Source: Halichondria panicea (Eukaryota; Porifera; Demospongiae; Suberitida; Halichondriidae). Taken from it: a DNA stretch of 64,000 nucleotides. Under the pieces are notes generated by a model, which saw nothing but the letters and a program-made list of their open reading frames with translations, searched no databases and had not been told where the DNA came from. The stretch spans positions 15,682,198-15,746,197 of the forward strand of contig NC_087377.1 in the NCBI RefSeq assembly GCF_963675165.1. The letters run 5' to 3'. Positions 24,854 to 38,265 of this stretch are shown piece by piece (position 1 is the first letter of the stretch; each line of letters opens with the position of its first letter). Made by a program: the position numbers and the translations under genes.

Positions 24854-25686
24854 TTATTTTTCTGATGATTTCCTAGAATTGTGTTCCGAGCTTTCACCTT
24901 TGACCCTCAGTGAGTCCCTAACCAACTTGCCATGGTGACTATAGGACGGACTTTGACCTGGGCTTGATACTGATTTCATCTCTGTCGGGTTGTCATAGTG
25001 ACTGTAGTCTGGAAACTCGGTAATAGTTTTAGAGAACTTGACTTTCGGAGCCGATCTCCTAGCGTCTCTACAGTGTGTGGGCGTGTGTGGGTGGGGGTAA
25101 TTTATAAAGAACAAAAATAATGCAACTAAAGTGACTGCTACAGTGTACACACACGATTGGTAATACACAGTGACACTAGCAAGTGTATGCAATGGCCGAG
25201 TGGTCTCCCAGTAAGTGTAGGGATAACTCACTCTGTGTGTCTCTGGCTCCTGGAGGACCTCTCACTCTTGCTATCAGCCTGGGCACAGAAATCAAACAAT
25301 GTAGGTGGCTATACTAAAGTGTATACTGTTGGCTACATTGAAACCTGTCTATACCCTACAAGTACAAGTAGCCTCTATAATACAGCCAGGTTAATGGACC
25401 CCAAAGTCTCCATAGCATGTGTCCCTCTATAATACAGCCAGGTTAATACACCCCCAAACCTCTGCCCGGTGCATGGCCACTGGTATGATACAGTGCGTAC
25501 GTAACTCTACTGTATTGCACACAAGCTACACACATGTACAGTGTCTCTCACCTCATCTGACTTGCTGTAGAGGCGCTGTATGATAGGAGTGAGGGGGGAG
25601 AAGGTTCGGGTCATACCACCACCACGTTGACGAGCCTCTCCATTAGCATTCATACGCTGAGCTACTCACGTCATCTGCTTCCTGTG

Positions 25687-25746
25687 TGTGTGTGTGTGTG
25701 GGTGTGTGTGATGGGAGGGTGTGTGTGGGGGGGGTGCAGTCATAGT

Positions 25747-25777
<31 letters not shown>

Positions 25778-25905
25778 TGCAGTCATAGTGTGTGTGTGTG
25801 GGGGGGGGGTGCAATCATAGTGTGTGTGTGTGTGTGTGTGGGGGGGGGTGCAGTCATAGTGTGTGTGGTGTGTGGGGGGGGGGGTGCAGTCATAGTGTGT
25901 GTATA
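25687..25905. repeat. GT/G-run minisatellite, about five units
   Basis: Units of about 40-45 bp consist of a (GT)n tract, a run of 7-16 G and the constant word GTGCAGTCATAG or GTGCAATCATAG. It is intronic to the ankyrin-type gene. Long open frames on both strands here are translated repeat, not genes. The G-runs on the plus strand could form G-quadruplexes. Confidence 0.85.
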
Positions 25906-26560
25906 GGTACACTAGTTATAATTCAAGCACGGACATGTTGCAGTAGTTGAACATCTTTCAGCAGCCATAACTTTAGTACCGTGACCCCAATTTCAAAAAT
26001 TTGATGATTTTCAGAAAGAAATGATGTATTTCAATCCAGATGTGGCCATAATTCAACTTTGAACCAAGGGCTATTATTACATGGTATCGTGCTAAATCTG
26101 TCATCTCCCAAATATCTGGTACCATTTGAAAGGTCTTTTTCTAAGCTTTCTGGGAGAATCATAAAATTGGATCCACGGAATTCAAATTATGGCGACTGAA
26201 CGAGTCCACTAACCAATTGATTAAACGGGGGACATGTACATGTAGTACATACCTGCACATTAATTTATACTATTCACTCACTCTAACACTTCTTGGGGGG
26301 TGGCTGTTCGATAGTCAATGGTATTATAGTCCTCCCCTTTATCTGCCGCCTCATGACCTCTGTCCTTTGACCCTTGCGACCTCTTCTTAGCGGCAGGATC
26401 CGGGGGTACAGGGGGACGATTGGAGGATCGTTGAGGGGTAGTGGGTGGTTCAGGGGGCGCCTTCCGCACAGGCACTTGACCCCTGCTGGGGGGAGGGATT
26501 GATAATTCACTTTTCGCATCATTTGATAGGATATAAAGAGAGCTGCTACAGAAAACGACA

Positions 26561-26962
26561 ATTACCATATATGCTTGATCAGGAGCCGCGGCTACTAAAT
26601 GTTTCATTTTGCTCGAAGAGGAGGCTACAATTCAAGAGAGGACACGTACTGTTCAAGAGCGGCGTTTATTAGCTCCAAAATATTTAGTTTGTCATTAAAT
26701 TGTTGTTTATAAACTTGAACTCTGCCATGAGAGAGTCTTTGTGAAGCACTAACAAGCTGCTACTTGTAGCTACGTACATGTAGCTAGCTGCTATATAGTA
26801 ATAATTTTTTTTGGCTGCCACGTGCAGAAATGCTAGAGTCAAAGTTCACTGAGGCTACTATTTGAGAGCGGCTACTAAATGTTCATTTTGCTAGCAAGGG
26901 AGGCTACTATTTGAGTGCGTCCTTTATACAAGAGCGGCCTCTGATCGAGCATATACGGTAAT
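26561..26962. mobile_element. Inverted-repeat element (MITE-like), about 402 bp
   Basis: The left end ATTACCATATATGCTTGATC and the right end GATCGAGCATATACGGTAAT are inverse with a few mismatches. The interior repeats the words GGCTACTAAATGTT and AGAGCGGC and has no coding frame. A second copy's right end lies at 1-47. Confidence 0.65.
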
Positions 26963-29900
26963 ACAAGAGTGCTTTTGTTTGATAAAATTGGGTCAAACGG
27001 ACCACGGATAATTACTAACTTTGGGCACAAAATAATTTCTGAGATACACCTACGATTATATATACGAACACAAGGAAATAATTACGTGTGTAGAATAATC
27101 ATTACAGAGTGATTGCACTTACTTCTTATTGGCTGATGGTGCAGTAGCCCCTCCCCCTCCAGTGGGCGGAGTGTCCTGGTTCATGTGCAGTATTGATGCC
27201 ATGAGGTCGACGTGATGTTCCCTCATCTTAGTCAGTCTCTCCTCGTGACTAGTCAGCAGTTTAGTAATGGCAGATTCAGGCTCTTTCTCTAGACTGGAGA
27301 ATGCATCTCGTAACTGTCCATTCTCCTTCTGTACACTGAGGGGGTGGGTAGGTGTGGCAAGGGGGAGGGGCTTATTACAGTAACAGTGCAGACAATTGAG
27401 TGGTGTAGTTAGGTTATCAACAATTAAATATCTAATACCGTATAGCGGGTAATTTTCGTGGGGCAAAATATTCGTGGTTTTCGTGGTTGAACACTATAGC
27501 TAGATCACGAATATTTTACCCACGAATGAAGCGACCTTGACTACCTTTACCTGCAGTGAAAGCAGCAACTACAAACATACTATCCACAAAGTGACTAAAT
27601 ATTGCTCAACCCCGAAAATTACCGGCTATACGGTAGACACTAGCAGTAGCAATTCTCCCAGTGACACACTCTCATACAGACTTGCACACACACCACCATC
27701 ACACACACACACTACACAATCACTAATTAAAGGCCCTCCACTTACATAGCGAGCTGCTCGGCCATGTGTGTCAGTTCTCCGGAGAGTGCCCAACAAGTCT
27801 CGTACATCATGAGATAGTGGACACAGATATTCTGACCCATAGCATCAGCCCAATCCACCGGCTTCTGGTTATCCCTGTCCGTGTGGACCATGCTGTAGCC
27901 AAAGTCCATGAGCAGCTGTGTGTGGGTGGTGTGTGTGTGTGTGTGGTGTGTGTGGGCATAGATTGAAAAGGAAGGGGATTGAAAACGAAAATGTTTGCAT
28001 GAAACACTCCGCGTTATAGGGTGTGGCTAAAACTACAAAGGATTAAATTTATAGTCAGCATGCTCATTACCTGTCTTGCTGCCATACAATGTGTTGTACA
28101 TAGAAATGGTGAAATTGATCACTTTTAATGTTGATTATTCTAAAAAGTAAAGAGAATCTAGCTCTAAAAGGTAGACTAAGCAACGCAGCCACTATCACTA
28201 AACAAATAAATGCTATACAAGAAGGAATAGCTCTTACTATGAAGTCGTGGGAGGTCAAGGCCCGTGGTGTCTCTAAAAGTATACTAAAGCAGTTTAAAGG
28301 ACTATACTGCAAACGTTTATGAACAGTACAGCTTATCCATAGCATGAAACCATCCTATATAGCACTTAGATACATAATAACCAAGTCAAGCAATGTCCTT
28401 TGCTGTTTCGGCTTCACAGCAGGGAAAGAGAAAAGTTGACATGGAGTATTTCAAGCTAAACTAGTAAAAACAAAGTAAAGACAAGGGACTTAGAGCTTGT
28501 CAGTGGTGTAAACTTACTTCTCTAGAGTACCTCCCAGCTCCTGAGTGATTGCTAGTGGATAGGATAGCTAGAAACAGTTGAAATACAACCTGAGTACGGT
28601 AAATATTCGCGAGCGTGAAATCATAACGCGGAGTGTTTCACCAGTTTACACAGGGCGGCCTGGTCATTTCCAATCCCCTTCCTTTTCAATCTATGGTGTG
28701 GGGTAGGGGAGTGATACAGCTAGACTTAGAAACTAAATATCTAAAAACCAACAATATGACAGCATTATTTTCAGTTATCGTTGCTACAGTAGCTAATGCG
28801 ATACACACATTTTAGACTTGAGCAAGCACTTATTACACTAACAGCACACATCCACCCACCCACTCACACATCCGCCCACCCCTATAACGCAGCGTGATGC
28901 ATGAGAGTTTCTCCCCCAGTGTCCCTCACTTGGAAGGGGATCTTAGCCTCCTCCACTAGCCATTGGAGACACTCCACTGAACCACCCTAGTGGAGGGGGC
29001 AATGGTAGTCAATTATTAGGAGACTGAACGTAAAATTGCAAAATAATATTCTCAATTTTCAAACACAATTAATTTTATGATAGCGGGTTATTTTCAAGGC
29101 ATTAATTTTTCACATAATTATTGCCCAAACTAAACATTTCGAGATTTTCGATGATATACAGAAATGTCGGTGTCAAACGGACAACCAGTAACTGCCTACT
29201 AGTAAGTGTGTTCCCTGTACCTGTATAGCGAGCATGGCGGGTGTGGTGAATGAGTCATCTGGTATCTGCAGTGCGGAGGAGGGCAGTCCACTCTCCACTA
29301 GGAACTATATGATGGGCAGGCGGCCATGGAGGGCAGTCTTGTGGGCCAGACTGAAGTGGTGCTCGTTACTACCGTACGTGTCCACCTCGTGACTGCTCAA
29401 CATGTGATACTATGTGGGGGGTAGGACCATTTCCAGTCCAACAAAACACGAGAAAATAGTGAAATCCTCGAGCTCTTTGAGAGGACAGGCATCCAGTTTA
29501 GCCCTCATACCTGCAGTGGGGAAACAAGAGTCTCAATTAAAGTGGATTAATCAATACATGTATAGGTACAGTGTAGGCAGGCCTTCATACTTGTGTACTA
29601 AGCAAAGCAATTAGTGAAGGAGCTTGTACATTAATTAAAGAGCCCTAACAGATATTTAACGCATGGAACCATTGTCTAGTGTAGCATCTTCAGACGCCCA
29701 TAACTTGTTACAATGATCTAATTTCAACCACTTTTGGAAAGCTATATAAAAGGAGCACTGTTTAACGTCACACACATGTACATTAATAAAGAGCCCTAAA
29801 CTGAGCTACTACAATTAAGACAACTATCATCACCTGACAGCAACTCCCTGGCGGTGTAGAGGGAGCGAAATGGTTCCTCTGATGGATCTCTCTTACTCTC

Positions 29901-30454
29901 CTCCATCCTGAGTTGAGTGACAGTCGTCCAATCGGCTGCTAGATGGTCCGCTATCCACTCCCAGAGGTCACTGTGAAGGTCACTCTCATAACTTAGGTCA
30001 AATGAACACGACTGTCTTTATAATTAAGATGTGACTGATTAGTGGGCTCACTCTCGAGTAGTGGTTCTCTCCACGTCTCCTCAATCTGACGGGCGCTCAG
30101 GTTGTCTTGGTGAAGTATTTCCTCACCCACACCCTCTGGTAATGGTAGCTCGTATGTAGGTACCTCAATGTCCACCACTGGAAGCCTGCACACGAGGATC
30201 ACATGATCATTACTATACATACGGACATTGAACAAACGTACACACAACATAGAATGTTTAGGGTAGGTGTGATTGTGCTATAATGAAGGAGCTGCTTTCA
30301 CCTGTCTTTTCTCAAGGCCTTGTCCAAAACTCTCTCTCCAGGAGCCCAGAATTACGGTGTGCATATTAAAGACAACTTGCTGTCCATGTGTTCAGTCCTG
30401 TTATTAGATTTGAAGGTGTCTCAGTAATATTGAAACAAGCATTGACCTTTGAAC

Positions 30455-30510
30455 TCCAGTTGATTGTGTGGGTGTTGAACTCCAGTTGATTGTGTGGGTG
30501 TTGCTAAGTA
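30455..30510. repeat. Tandem duplication, about 27 bp x 2
   Basis: GAACTCCAGTTGATTGTGTG is repeated directly within 30450-30510. It is non-coding. Confidence 0.7.
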
Positions 30511-30658
30511 CGTGTATATACTGTGCATGCTCAGTTCAACTTTTCACAGACTACCACAACAATGTATGAAAAGCACAGCATCAATAATAAGCTCACACAT
30601 TATAATTACAGAGACACAAACAACATCAAAGTAAAGAACAGTTCATTATTGATCAGTT

Positions 30659-33600
30659 TCAGTTTCGGTCCGTATTGTCTACAATGAATCTACAAATGTC
30701 TGTAGCAGTGTCTCCTCTTCTCAGTCCTATGGCAATTTCCACCAAGGCCCTGAAGGTAGCTCTGGAAGGATTTACTCTTTGCCACGCTCTCAATGCATGA
30801 GCCACTCCAGCTTGATTGCCATAACGACTTGTAACATCAGTTACATCACCGAGGTCGGCTGGGGTGAGGTTGAGTCGATCCAGCAGGTTAGGAGTTGTGG
30901 ATTGATTCACTGCATGAAGAAATAAAGAAATCAATAAAATGACAATTTACAATTTTCGTGATAGTCTTATTAAAAATGACACACAGGCGAATAAAAAAAA
31001 TGCACACTGAAAATAGTTACCTACAATTTTTGTGGTAGTTTATATCAATCACTAAAAATGGTGAATAAAAAAAAAATGCACAAACAGTTACCTGTGATGC
31101 TATCAGCCAAATTGATGAGATCCACAGTGGGCCTTTTGAGAGCGTCTGATAGGAGACTCCATGTTACATGTTGTGTACTTAGGAGCTTGGCCAACATTTC
31201 ACGCAAGCACGATACATTATTTCCATGATGCTCGCTATCGATATATTGGTGAGAACAGGATGAGTTAGACCTAAAGCCAATCCCAGATTGAACCAGTGAG
31301 GGCTGGCACTTTCATGTAGTTTCTCGTAAACATGTTGTAGATCATTAATATTCAAAGCCTGTACAAAAACAACAATCAACAAGGTTTCATTTGGTGGGGG
31401 TACTCCCTCGGAAATACATTCTAGAAGAAACTCAATGGGAATACAATTGAGGGGTTTCTGGTGAATAATATTCTTAACAGGGCAGATATAGTAATGAATT
31501 CCTGGGGGTCGAACCCTCTAGATATATACATGTCATCAACACCCTAATATCATGCACGTGCACCATTAGCCTCAATCCCAGGCCGCTCTCCCTCGACTGT
31601 TTGCGCATGCGCCACATAATCCCCAGAAATTGGGGACTCCGGATATTATCGTATAATGCTCAGTAAAACAATGACGTCACAACAAACAAAAGTGGATTGA
31701 AGAAAGTGGATAGAAGTGTGATTGTGAAGGCTTCTAGCTCCTGTGATAGCATTCTGATAGCTATACCCTTAGCCTGCTATGTTAACAAAGAACTCACAGC
31801 CTGCAACAGTGTGGATGACAATCGTCTGAATGGAGGGAAGGCTGACAATAGCCTATATGGACAGGCCACGCCCATCTGACATTAACCTTGGTGAAAGTCT
31901 ACATGTAGACTCTATCAGAAGAAATAGCTGCTGTAACCAAACGTGTACAGCTCTGTCTCTAGCTAGCTAGCTATATAGCTCTGTGTATGTAGTATTCTTT
32001 GTGTGTATATGTTATTCAGGATATTTTTCGGGTAATATTTCAGAAACATTACGGGGAAATTATCCAATTATTTTGCGCATGCGCAAACAGTCAGTAGCAG
32101 GCCTCCTTTTTGAGGCCTTGTGAAGGAGGCTAGTGCACCATTTGCTCCCCTTGCCAAAATGTCAGGAGGATAAGTAGATACAAGATTTAGAGTACTGCCT
32201 ACCTTGTGCACGTTCAGCAGGTGAGGAAATTTCTCCGCGATTAGAATGATGTCACTCTCAGGGATTTCTTGATCTAGTTGTTGGTCCCTCACTCCAGTCT
32301 TCTTACACACATCTTCCATTACTGTAACAGAGGACAATTCACCTCAAGAAAAATATTGGGCCAAAAAGCAAAAGTATTCTTTATAAGCGACATAAAAAAC
32401 CAACCATTGGAGATATTATAAACTGTTAAGTCTGAGTTGGTGCTACAATTACATCAACTACACAGTATCAACTACACAGGCACTGAATTATACACGAGGA
32501 TTAACATGATCAGGCACAGGACAAATTAATGATCATAACCTGTCGATCAAACGACACTTTCTTACTGGTATGTTGATGTTGAATGATGGCGTCTCTCCTG
32601 ACCAGCTCAGCATCTTTGTGCTCAATCCGTTCCCTGTATGCCTGTACAGGGGAACGTTGGTGGAAATCTTTGAATTAAAACACTGACGTTAATATCGAAA
32701 TTCTACAACAGGACGAGAACTGAAGAAACAATTTTTGCTAAAGGAAGTACATAATTATAGGCACACTCAAACGGATTTGTAGTTACGGCTTAACACATGA
32801 GACAGCATCCATGCATGTTAAGGTACAATACTATTGTTGCTGTGGGAATCTCATTCACACACTACATGTACGCACCTTCTTGACTGGTTGAGTGTCCTTT
32901 GACTCCCTCTTTGTTGCCTCCACTGTGTCCGAGCCACTTGTCAGGTCAACATCTGCAGTCAAGTTATTATCTGGTTGAGTGTCCTCCCGAGGTTGTATCT
33001 GTAGAGACTTCACTAGATGATCAATTTCTCTGGGTTGAACTTCAAACTGTTCTTGTTGAGGAGTGATCACTTCTTCTAGTCCACAAACTTGCTTAGCTTG
33101 AAGCCGATCGATAGATGCTTGTGAATGAGTGTCTTTCTCAGATACTTGATGTTTTACTTGAGTGTCCTTGGACTCCCTCTTTGTTGCCTCCACTGTGTCA
33201 GAGTGGCTTGTCAGTGAAGCATCTAAAGTAAAAGTTAAATCTTCAATAAGGAACTTTTTCTGAACAAAATTTCAAAATCGTACAAGATACAATTGACTCA
33301 CAAATTATTTGCGGTATTATTATAATGTAAAACACATTAATTATTTAATTAACTCACAGATGTCCCTGGCAGATGGTCTCCTCCTCATGTCTTCTTGCAA
33401 GCAACTGTCGATAAGCTTCCTCAACCTGTGTGTGTGAGGGATCTGGGCCACATGGTCTAATCGATCTTCCACAGATTTAACCGTCTTCAGCTTGCGAATA
33501 ATCTGTACCATAATCACCCCAAGGGAAAAAACATCGACGCTATTATCGTAATTCTCCTTGTCCAATCAAATAGCCTCGAGAGGTAGATACCCCATACGGT

Positions 33601-34173
33601 GACCAATGGCTGTGAGGGTGTGGCTAAGCTTGGAGGAATCATATAGCCGTGACATGCCAAAGTCGGATATCTTTGCAACAGGCACTGGTCGTGTTAGCTT
33701 CAGCAAGACGTTATCACCACAGAGGTCACGATGGATAATCTTCTTGCTGTGAATGTAGGCCAGACCACAAGCCATGTCTTTGGAGAGGCTAATTTCACAT
33801 TCGCTAGTGAGAGACTCTTCATCAAGGCTGGAGAAATAGGATCTCAGATTGCAATCCATCAGCTCAACAACGAGGATTGTACCACCTGATTTGGGGTGCT
33901 TGGCAGTCGACAAAAACCGAACAACGTTTGGGTGCTGTAACGACTTGAGAAAATCACTCTCACGATCAATTGCATTGCTAGCTTCTTCGTTTTTGCCGAC
34001 TGGAATACTTGCCTGCATCTCCATAGCATCGTGAAGCAGCACTTTGACTGCACAAATCTCGCCCTTGTAGCTGCCTTTGAAGACTGCTCCAAATGCACCT
34101 TTACCGAGACGCTCGTCTAGGAAAACAGTCAAATCGTCATTGATCTTCTGGTGATCTTGGTCGACTGTAGAAC

Positions 34174-34206
<33 letters not shown>

Positions 34207-34611
34207 ATGTGTGGGGGGGATATAATTATTATAGTAGTTAAGCATCATGTATGAGATATGCATTCCTGTGCTGAACTAGTGCTTACCCTGTGACTTCACA
34301 TCAGTAGGATTGCTTGCATCAGTAGACTGTAGATGATCTTTCTCGATGGTCCTGGCTATGTCACTGTGGCCTACAATGGGACTGGACAAAGCTTTGATAA
34401 CATCTTCCCAGCTTCTCTCACCACCTTTCAGCCATTCTTTCAAACCCTCACGATAGCAGTCATCAGGATCATCTCTCCATTTTGTACCAATGCTGTCGAT
34501 GGTATCCGAGGGTATTTTAAGAACAAGCAAGAAGTTTCTCCACTTGATTCGAGCATCAAACGTAGCTATGTATAAATCTCCTAGATCTGCTATTGTGAGA
34601 TAGTCAGACAT
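30659..34611 (-). pseudogene. Death-kinase-coil-Death-Death variant with nonsense codon and frameshift
   Basis: Exons in transcription order: 34287-34611 (Death), kinase about 33341-34132, linker 32876-33222 (longer, 115 aa, with a duplicated VEATKRESKDTQ motif), coiled coil about 32565-32651, 32203-32321 (EIPESDIILIAEKFPHL), 31092-31358 (Death-type) and 30659-30909 (Death-type, LTPADLGDVTDVTSRYG). The kinase has all catalytic motifs, but codon 33566-33568 is TGA where paralogues have CGA (EAI-R-LDK). Exon 31092-31358 carries two extra nt (AATATATCGAT for AATATCGAT). Its length of 267 nt would need to be 265 to match flanking phases, and removing two restores HVTWSLLSDALKRPTVDLI. No Kelch exon is present. 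The copy is probably inactive, or makes a truncated Death-kinase N-lobe protein. Confidence 0.7.
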
Positions 34612-35023
34612 CTTCTCTGTAGAGTGTGGAATAAGATAAACAATGATATGAAGGTAAATGTAATTATGTTTAAATATTTGGTGTGTGCAAATTATATCAT
34701 TAAAACCATGTACCTTAGATCTATATGCAGAAAATAAAACAGTGCTGTCTGCACTTACTGATAATAATCCAGAGCTACAGTATCTTCACAGCTTGATACC
34801 AGGCACGATACAGAAGTACAGGAAAACAGCTAGCTCAGCTACAACGAGACCCGCCCTCTTTCTCTGCAGGAATAAACAATAGCTGTCACGTGCGATAACA
34901 TTGCTAAACCAAGTGGCTGGTCTTTCACTGCACTAGCTAGAGAGAAGAAGAAATTATGCTGTCAATTTTGAAGCTCTGAGCAAGTGGTCAAACTATTTGT
35001 TTGTATTGGTGGAGGTTGAAGAC
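34612..35023. promoter_or_regulatory. Divergent promoter region before USF-like copy C, E-box
   Basis: CACGTG is at 34887-34892. The second box of the pair found in unit 1 is changed here to CCAAGTGG (about 34910). The block from about 34680 to 35020 is closely similar to 7425-7775 and 51065-51410. Confidence 0.5.
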
Positions 35024-35870
35024 ATGAGTCCATGGACAGGGACTACTGAGGAACCTTCATCAAGAACATTAACAAGGTACAGTTATTCATAAATATTAAA
35101 TTACAAAGCGAGAGGTCATTTCTTTTGGAGGTTTAGAAAAATTCCTGGTGTCACATATTTAGAGGGTCGCATCTAATTGGAGGTTACTCTACTATCCTCG
35201 ATTATAGGATGCTTAAAATTATATTGTTTCTAGCGGCCTGGAATCGAGGCTGTGGTTTGACCTCTATTTAGGACGCGACATAAAAAAATAATTGTCACAC
35301 GCAGCAGTCCCTACTTTTAGAGGTCAGAATATTACCTAAGATCGGAGGGTGTCGCATATTTGGAGGGCCGCCTTAAATTGAACAAGTACGGTACTTGTGT
35401 ATAATGTGTAGTTGGTTATAATGTGGACCCTAACTTTGGTCTTGTGCATGATACCCGGGTATGTACCCACACAGAGTTCACACCAAGTAACATAAAAGCA
35501 AACACTTAAAAAAACTGTTTTAATACAGAGATACTACACGTAGGGACAGAGCCGACCGACGTGGAGACGGTTACTATCGCTACTGAAGAGGTGGTACCCA
35601 GTTCACAGTTTGAGATAGAGATAAGTCAGAGTGATGATGGGGAGAGTGTGGAGCAGCTACAGGCCAGTGACTTGGGCCCTAACTTTGGCCTTGTGCATGA
35701 TACCCAGGTAACACACACACACACAGTTCACACCAAGTAACATAATTATAAAAACTAGCACTTAAAAACGCTTTTTTAAAGGTATCCTAGGACGTTTCGT
35801 TTTCGTACTATTTTCGCTTTCGTATTACATGGTTAGAATTTGCATGATGGTAACTACCTCCCAAATAACG

Positions 35871-35904
<34 letters not shown>

Positions 35905-36947
35905 TTGTTCCCGCCCACTCACACAGGAGGTCCACACGCTAACTAGCGATGATGGTTTGCCCTCTGACATGACTTCTGAGGATGGCTCCACCCTCAACGC
36001 TATAGGCCACGCCCTCATCCAGATGCAGCAAGGTGGACAGACCACCCCTTCATCTCAGTTCCTCATCACTAGGAGCACCTCTTCTGGTTCAGAGTCTGGC
36101 CAAAATGGTGAGTAATGGAGGCCAAATTTATCAGTGTGACGATACATTTTTTGGGGCAAATCCAAAAGTTATATATAGGCTTCGATAAGTTATCCAAGTG
36201 CTTGTACGTACTAATTACATGTAGAACCGTGAGTATTATTGCTAATGTTTGAGGTTTCTTGGAAGTGGTGTTGAAAAATGTTAATAGTCAGTTTTTATTA
36301 TGTTGTTGTGTGTGTTCAGGTCCTCTGTATGTGATGATCCCACCATCCACTAGTGCTGAGATACTGCATGCAATGGGTCGACCTATAGCACCCAAGATGA
36401 GCGGGATATCAACTATGGATTATCACACGGCCGACCCCATCGTTCAAATGCAGTTGTGAGTACACAGTTCATGTGATTGCCTACCTCTGCATAACATGTA
36501 TGACAGTATGTGTTAGGGAAAGCATCATTCTTGCTACATACAGTATTACTAGAATATTTTGCTGTTGGTGAAAACCTTTGCGAATCAGCCAAATCGGCAA
36601 CCCTTTGCGATCTAACTATTTCGTTCTGGCAAAAATTCGCATATGCTCGCTGTAATACGGTAACTGTGAGGAGTGTTGTTATTATGGTGGTTGGTTTGCA
36701 GGTCTGGGGATATGGCCGCCAACAGGGAAGCTCAAAGGAAGGCTACACACAATGAAGGTGCTGCAAATTCAATACTGAAAGTTATAGTGTACAACAGATG
36801 TACATGTACTTACGTAGTCATAATCACATTTCCCACAAAATACAAATTTGTCACTTCTAAAACTAATAACTTATTTGCTGTGTGGGGGCTATCCATCCAT
36901 GCTGTAAACGTCTAAGTATGCCTTGATTTTCATTTTATACTGTACAG

Positions 36948-36993
<46 letters not shown>

Positions 36994-37816
36994 CAAGATT
37001 CATTTATTTTGCCAATTGGCTCAGCTTCATTGTACATGCCCTAAACACGATAATTACCAGTTGTTGTTGTTCTTCCCACGCCCAGTTGAGCGTCGGCGTC
37101 GGGACAGGATCAACGAGCTCATCAAGGTACTGGCTCAGATAGTGCCTGCTTTTCAGAAGAAAGACGCAACTACTGGTTCCATTGTCGGGGTGAGTGTGTG
37201 TGTCTGTGAGTGTGTGTACTAAAGTACTATTGGAAAAGCCATCGAAATATCTACTAACTTCGGTTTTTTTTTTTAAGCATGCATTAGTGCAGAGCCCAGT
37301 GTTACGTTAGTTACTAGTAGCATAGAATCCAGCAGAGGCTATCGTATATAACACATGTAGTTAGTTGCACATAAAATTGCTAAAGCATGTTTTTTTGTTA
37401 TCTCCACGTACATGTCTCACCCTCACGTCATGTTTCCCTGACTGCAGTATGTGTACAGCAAGGGAACGGTACTGGACAAGACAGTGGACTACTTGAAAGA
37501 GCTCGTGTTTCAAAATGAACAACTCACAGCCAGTGCCAAAATCGCAGAGAAATCTTTAGCAATGCTTCAAAACCAGATCCAAGTCCTAGAGAAAGAGAAC
37601 GCATTTCTTCAAGCACAGATTATCCAGTTTGGAATTGATGTAGCTGCCTCCTCTGGTCAGAAGCAACCTAACCAGCAACTTCTAAACTCTCCTCTGGCCC
37701 AGAATCTCCCCTTCACTTACTATAGCTATACATTGTCAGTATTATTATGTATACCACACATAGTTTTTATACATGATATTTGTCTTATTGAACCTGAGCA
37801 TAATAAAATGTTGTGA
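35024..37816 (+). CDS. USF-like bHLH-leucine zipper transcription factor, copy C (best preserved)
   Basis: Exons: 35529-35707 (acidic, QSDDGESVEQLQASDLGPNF), 35927-36107, 36320-36455 (GPLYVMIPPS, the conserved USF-specific region), 36702-36757 (RKATHNE), 37086-37189 (VERRRRDRINELIKVLAQI) and 37448-37816 (YSKGTVLDKTVDYLKEL helix 2, then a leucine zipper ending ENAFLQAQIIQFGIDV). Phases 0-1-2-1-0 match, giving about 340 residues after the first exon. The family binds CACGTG as a dimer in the nucleus. The candidate first exon 35024-35076 ends in phase 2, but exon 35529 needs phase 1, so the true start is unresolved. The C-terminus is odd: after LAQN it runs into sequence that is 3' UTR in the other copies (SVLLCIPHIV), so the normal Ser/Gly/Ala tail has been deleted. 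Confidence 0.75.
36539..36662. mobile_element. Short inverted-repeat element in a USF-like intron (copy C), internally deleted
   Basis: It has the same ends as 17669-17877 (TACAGTATTACTAGAATATT and TGTAATACGGTA) but is only about 124 bp, so it has lost internal sequence. Confidence 0.55.
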
Positions 37817-38265
37817 ACAAAGCTACGCCCATTATAATTATGTGCAGTCTAGCCTCCATCTCAAGCCGCACTTCCTCGAAAATTGGCCTGGTAGTATACG
37901 CTGCTTGTGCATGCGCTAACCATAATTATGCTACTGAACATGAAAACTGTGCTGATGAAGAACCTTCATCAAGAACAAGGTACGTGTGTATAATGTGTAG
38001 TTATGCAGTGCAATGAGTTGACTGTGTACTATTGAATGTACAGTACAGAGAATGGGAACCTAGCATGCTTACTAGTCTGTATGTACATGCACTTGTATAC
38101 AAGGTATGCTTCAATGTATGCAGTTCAGGTGTGTACAGGGAAACGTGTGTCAATTGAGAACACTAGCTCACAATATTTGTACATGACATTGTACAGTACG
38201 TGTACCAGACCCTTCATCACACTACCAGTTTGAATGTGTCCATGTGTTGTTTATCGTGGCTACAG

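Larger units (their letters stand above)
24854..30250 (-). pseudogene. Ankyrin-repeat / coiled-coil protein gene, multi-exon, with in-frame stop
   Basis: Likely exons in transcription order: 30052-30185 (VPTYELPLPEGVGEEI), about 29834-29992 (DLWEWIADHLAADWTTVTQL), 29221-29409 (ankyrin-like, HFSLAHKTALHGRLPII), about 28890-28986 (SVECLQWLVEEAKIPF), about 28519-28570, 27746-27915 (GYSMVHTDRDNQKPVDWADA), 27123-27335 (coiled coil, HEERLTKMREHHVDLMASI), about 26280-26530 (Pro-rich, basic) and further short exons to a stop at 24854. In 29221-29409 the codon after GRLPII is TAG (29305-29307) where ankyrin repeats continue with FLVESG, and the phase between the first two exons does not fit. Either the gene is decaying or those exons are misjudged. 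The family beyond ankyrin/coiled coil is not recognised. Confidence 0.45.

Noticed and set aside
25643-25912. Open frames of 61-89 codons on both strands in the GT/G minisatellite
   Set aside because: Low-complexity translation of the repeat (His/Thr/Pro or Gly/Val), with no coding signature.
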